Assembly (NCBI GenBank): GCA_963719805.1
Contig: CAVRDF010000009.1
Location: 62,001 to 126,000 of the forward strand
DNA length: 64,000 nucleotides
Direction: 5' to 3'
DNA from: JAMXLO01 sp963719805
GTDB taxonomy: Bacteria; Pseudomonadota; Alphaproteobacteria; Acetobacterales; Acetobacteraceae
Shown in pieces: positions 62,818-64,000 of this stretch (the stretch's first letter is position 1; the number at the start of each line of letters is the position of its first letter). The position numbers and the translations under genes are program-made. The notes beneath the pieces were generated by a model, which made no database searches, was not told the DNA's origin, and saw nothing but the letters and a program-made list of their open reading frames with translations.

Positions 62818-63552
62818 TCAGTGCGCCGCAGCCAGACGACCCAGCATCGCAGTACTGGCGATCTCGGTCACCAGCTTGCGGGTCATTGCCTCACCGAAGG
62901 TGTGGAAATCATGCACCTCCAGCACGAAGCTAGCCGGACCGCCAGTGACATTCTCACGGTAGTAATTCGGCAGCCCGCCAGGCGGCTGCACGTGCGCATA
63001 AGTCCACGAGACCGGATGATCGTTGATGATCGCCAGCCCGTTTATGGTGATGCCCGCCTTCACCGCGTCGTCGCGGGCCTCGTTCACGTCGCGGCCTGCG
63101 TTGTTGGTGCCGTCGCCACAAACGTCGATCATCCGCCGACCGGTTTCGTAGCCGCTTTCCGCCAGCAACTGTACAGCATGGTCGATGCCTGCACTGATCG
63201 CGGTACGCCCCCAATATGTGCGCGGTGCCGCCGTTACCTTGTCGGCGAATGCCTGCGCCGATGCCAGGTCATGAATGGTTGACCAGTCGATCACCGTACG
63301 CACTTCGAAGCTCGAGGCAAACTCCACATAAGACACCGCGATCTTGCCGATGTTGCCCCCCTGGATCGCATCCAACACCTGCTTCGAGGTGAAGGCGGCT
63401 GCATAGCCATCTTTCTCCAACTTGAATTCCGAGTCATCGATGCTGCGCGAGACGTCGCTCACCAGCACGAGGGCAAGATCCACGTTTTCGGCCGAAGCGG
63501 CGCAGGGCAGCAGCCCGAGACAAACGGCAAACAGACAGACGGTCGGACGCAT
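62818..63552 (-). CDS. Exported DUF1194 protein
   Basis: Protein of 244 residues with a Sec signal (MRPTVCLFAVCLGLLPCAASA) and a von Willebrand A-like domain. The MIDAS motif DVSRS is at residues 33-37; other conserved parts are TYWGRTAISAGIDHAVQLL and MIDVCGDGTNNAGRDV. The start at 63552 gives the signal its normal length. It is a paralogue of the cytoplasmic protein at 39457. Function unknown. Confidence 0.9.
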   Translation of the reverse strand: MRPTVCLFAVCLGLLPCAASAENVDLALVLVSDVSRSIDDSEFKLEKDGYAAAFTSKQVLDAIQGGNIGKIAVSYVEFASSFEVRTVIDWSTIHDLASAQAFADKVTAAPRTYWGRTAISAGIDHAVQLLAESGYETGRRMIDVCGDGTNNAGRDVNEARDDAVKAGITINGLAIINDHPVSWTYAHVQPPGGLPNYYRENVTGGPASFVLEVHDFHTFGEAMTRKLVTEIASTAMLGRLAAAH

Positions 63553-63627
63553 GAACCGGGTTCCCTGTTGGCGTGGCATCATGAGCCGCAGTCCCGGGGG
63601 GCCGTCAAAGAAAATCCCGCAGCTTGC

Positions 63628-64000
63628 CTACTGGCTGGCCCACACGATGCGGTGCATCCAGATTACCTCTCCCAGGTCGAAACTGAAGTTCTGGTGTGCC
63701 GGGTTGAGACTACGCAGTTCGATGCGGCGGGCAGAGCGCCGCGCAAGCTGCTTGGCCATCACCTCGCCTCGGCTGGTACGCAACACGACCCGGTCGCCCC
63801 GGCGGATTGGGGCGGCCGGCGAGACGATCACCATGTCGCCGTCGCGAAACACGGGCTCCATGGAATCGCCGCTAATTTCCAGAGCGTAGGTATTCGGATC
63901 GCCGATTTCCGGCAGCGTTACCTCATCCCAACCGCCGCCCACAGGATAGCCGCCGTCGTCGAAGAACCCGTCACCGCCGGCCTGGGCCAAGCCAATCAGC
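63628..64000 (-). CDS. S24-family LexA/CI-like repressor, 5' end beyond window
   Basis: The frame is open at the right edge, so only about 123 C-terminal residues are seen. They form an S24 (LexA/CI-type) peptidase domain: catalytic Ser in ISGDSMEPVF, catalytic Lys in GEVMAKQLA, and the strand SPAAPIRRGDRVVL between them. The missing 5' part presumably encodes an XRE-type DNA-binding domain. Such repressors cleave themselves in response to DNA damage or hold prophage genes off, but no prophage is seen in the window. Confidence 0.88.
   Translation of the reverse strand, partial: LIGLAQAGGDGFFDDGGYPVGGGWDEVTLPEIGDPNTYALEISGDSMEPVFRDGDMVIVSPAAPIRRGDRVVLRTSRGEVMAKQLARRSARRIELRSLNPAHQNFSFDLGEVIWMHRIVWASQ

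Noticed and set aside
1..64000. CRISPR arrays, tRNA or rRNA genes, insertion sequences and prophage
   Set aside because: I saw no regular repeat-spacer pattern, tRNA-like stretch, transposase or phage structural gene; the S24 repressor at the right edge alone does not show a prophage.

Overview
The window is a gene-dense, GC-rich stretch of an alphaproteobacterial chromosome, most likely Rhodospirillales and possibly Acetobacteraceae. The evidence is compositional and familial: a class I PHA synthase, the 'SSINPV..WWH' lipoprotein, DUF1194 proteins, a PetP/PetR-like marR-regulator-kinase set beside ilvE, and many oxidative catabolism genes. The genus is inference. I saw no rRNA, tRNA, CRISPR array, transposase or phage structural gene. 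No gap between genes exceeds about 165 bases.

1-18.5 kb is a catabolic region. An 11-gene minus-strand operon (13745 down to 2259) carries a 2OG/Fe(II) oxygenase, an Ehu-type ABC importer, a 4,5-dihydroxyphthalate decarboxylase-like gene, an acyl-CoA ligase, a quinone-oxidoreductase-like enzyme and a three-subunit molybdenum hydroxylase. Most of its genes overlap at ATGA or GTGA. A second molybdopterin subunit (1-1377) is divergent from an XRE regulator. Upstream, on the same strand, are an epoxide hydrolase, a secreted hydrolase, a two-component flavin monooxygenase pair, a small conserved protein and a cupin. The layout suggests uptake, hydroxylation and CoA activation of a (hetero)aromatic or cyclic acid; the substrate is unknown.

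18.5-26.3 kb is a LacI-controlled sugar operon: regulator, ABC importer and a mannosylglycerate-hydrolase/GH63-like enzyme, then a large membrane protein. 26.3-31.7 kb has a conserved hypothetical, an OmpR/EnvZ-type two-component system divergent from a small exported protein, an ArsR-SRPBCC-DUF899 group and a GNAT acetyltransferase. 31.7-38.3 kb has two crotonases, an exported PIMT-like methyltransferase, a membrane spermidine-synthase-like protein, an exported alpha/beta hydrolase and a Crp/Fnr regulator. 38.4-45.3 kb has a serine hydrolase, a DUF1194 protein, an AI-2E family transporter, ilvE, a marR-regulator-kinase operon and a small exported protein. 45.4-49.5 kb pairs an HtrA-like protease with a divergent homologue that has lost its catalytic triad, followed by a LuxR-type regulator, a small lipoprotein and homoserine dehydrogenase.

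49.7-55 kb is the most unusual locus: a regulator fusing a PaaI-like hotdog thioesterase domain to a TetR repressor, divergent from a hotdog protein. Two near-identical palindromes flank the shared promoter region, and an LLM oxidoreductase, VOC protein and CoA ligase lie downstream. 55-64 kb holds an OmpA-like lipoprotein, phaC, a nine-repeat protein coupled to a TPR-glycosyltransferase, an aldo/keto reductase, a glutathionyl-hydroquinone reductase, an exported DUF1194 protein and the 3' part of an S24 repressor.

Four clear genes (8634-9624, 21721-22528, 34210-36664, 41395-42298) and one doubtful small ORF are each broken by what looks like a single extra base. All else being intact, and ilvE being a housekeeping gene, sequence or assembly error is at least as likely as true pseudogenes.
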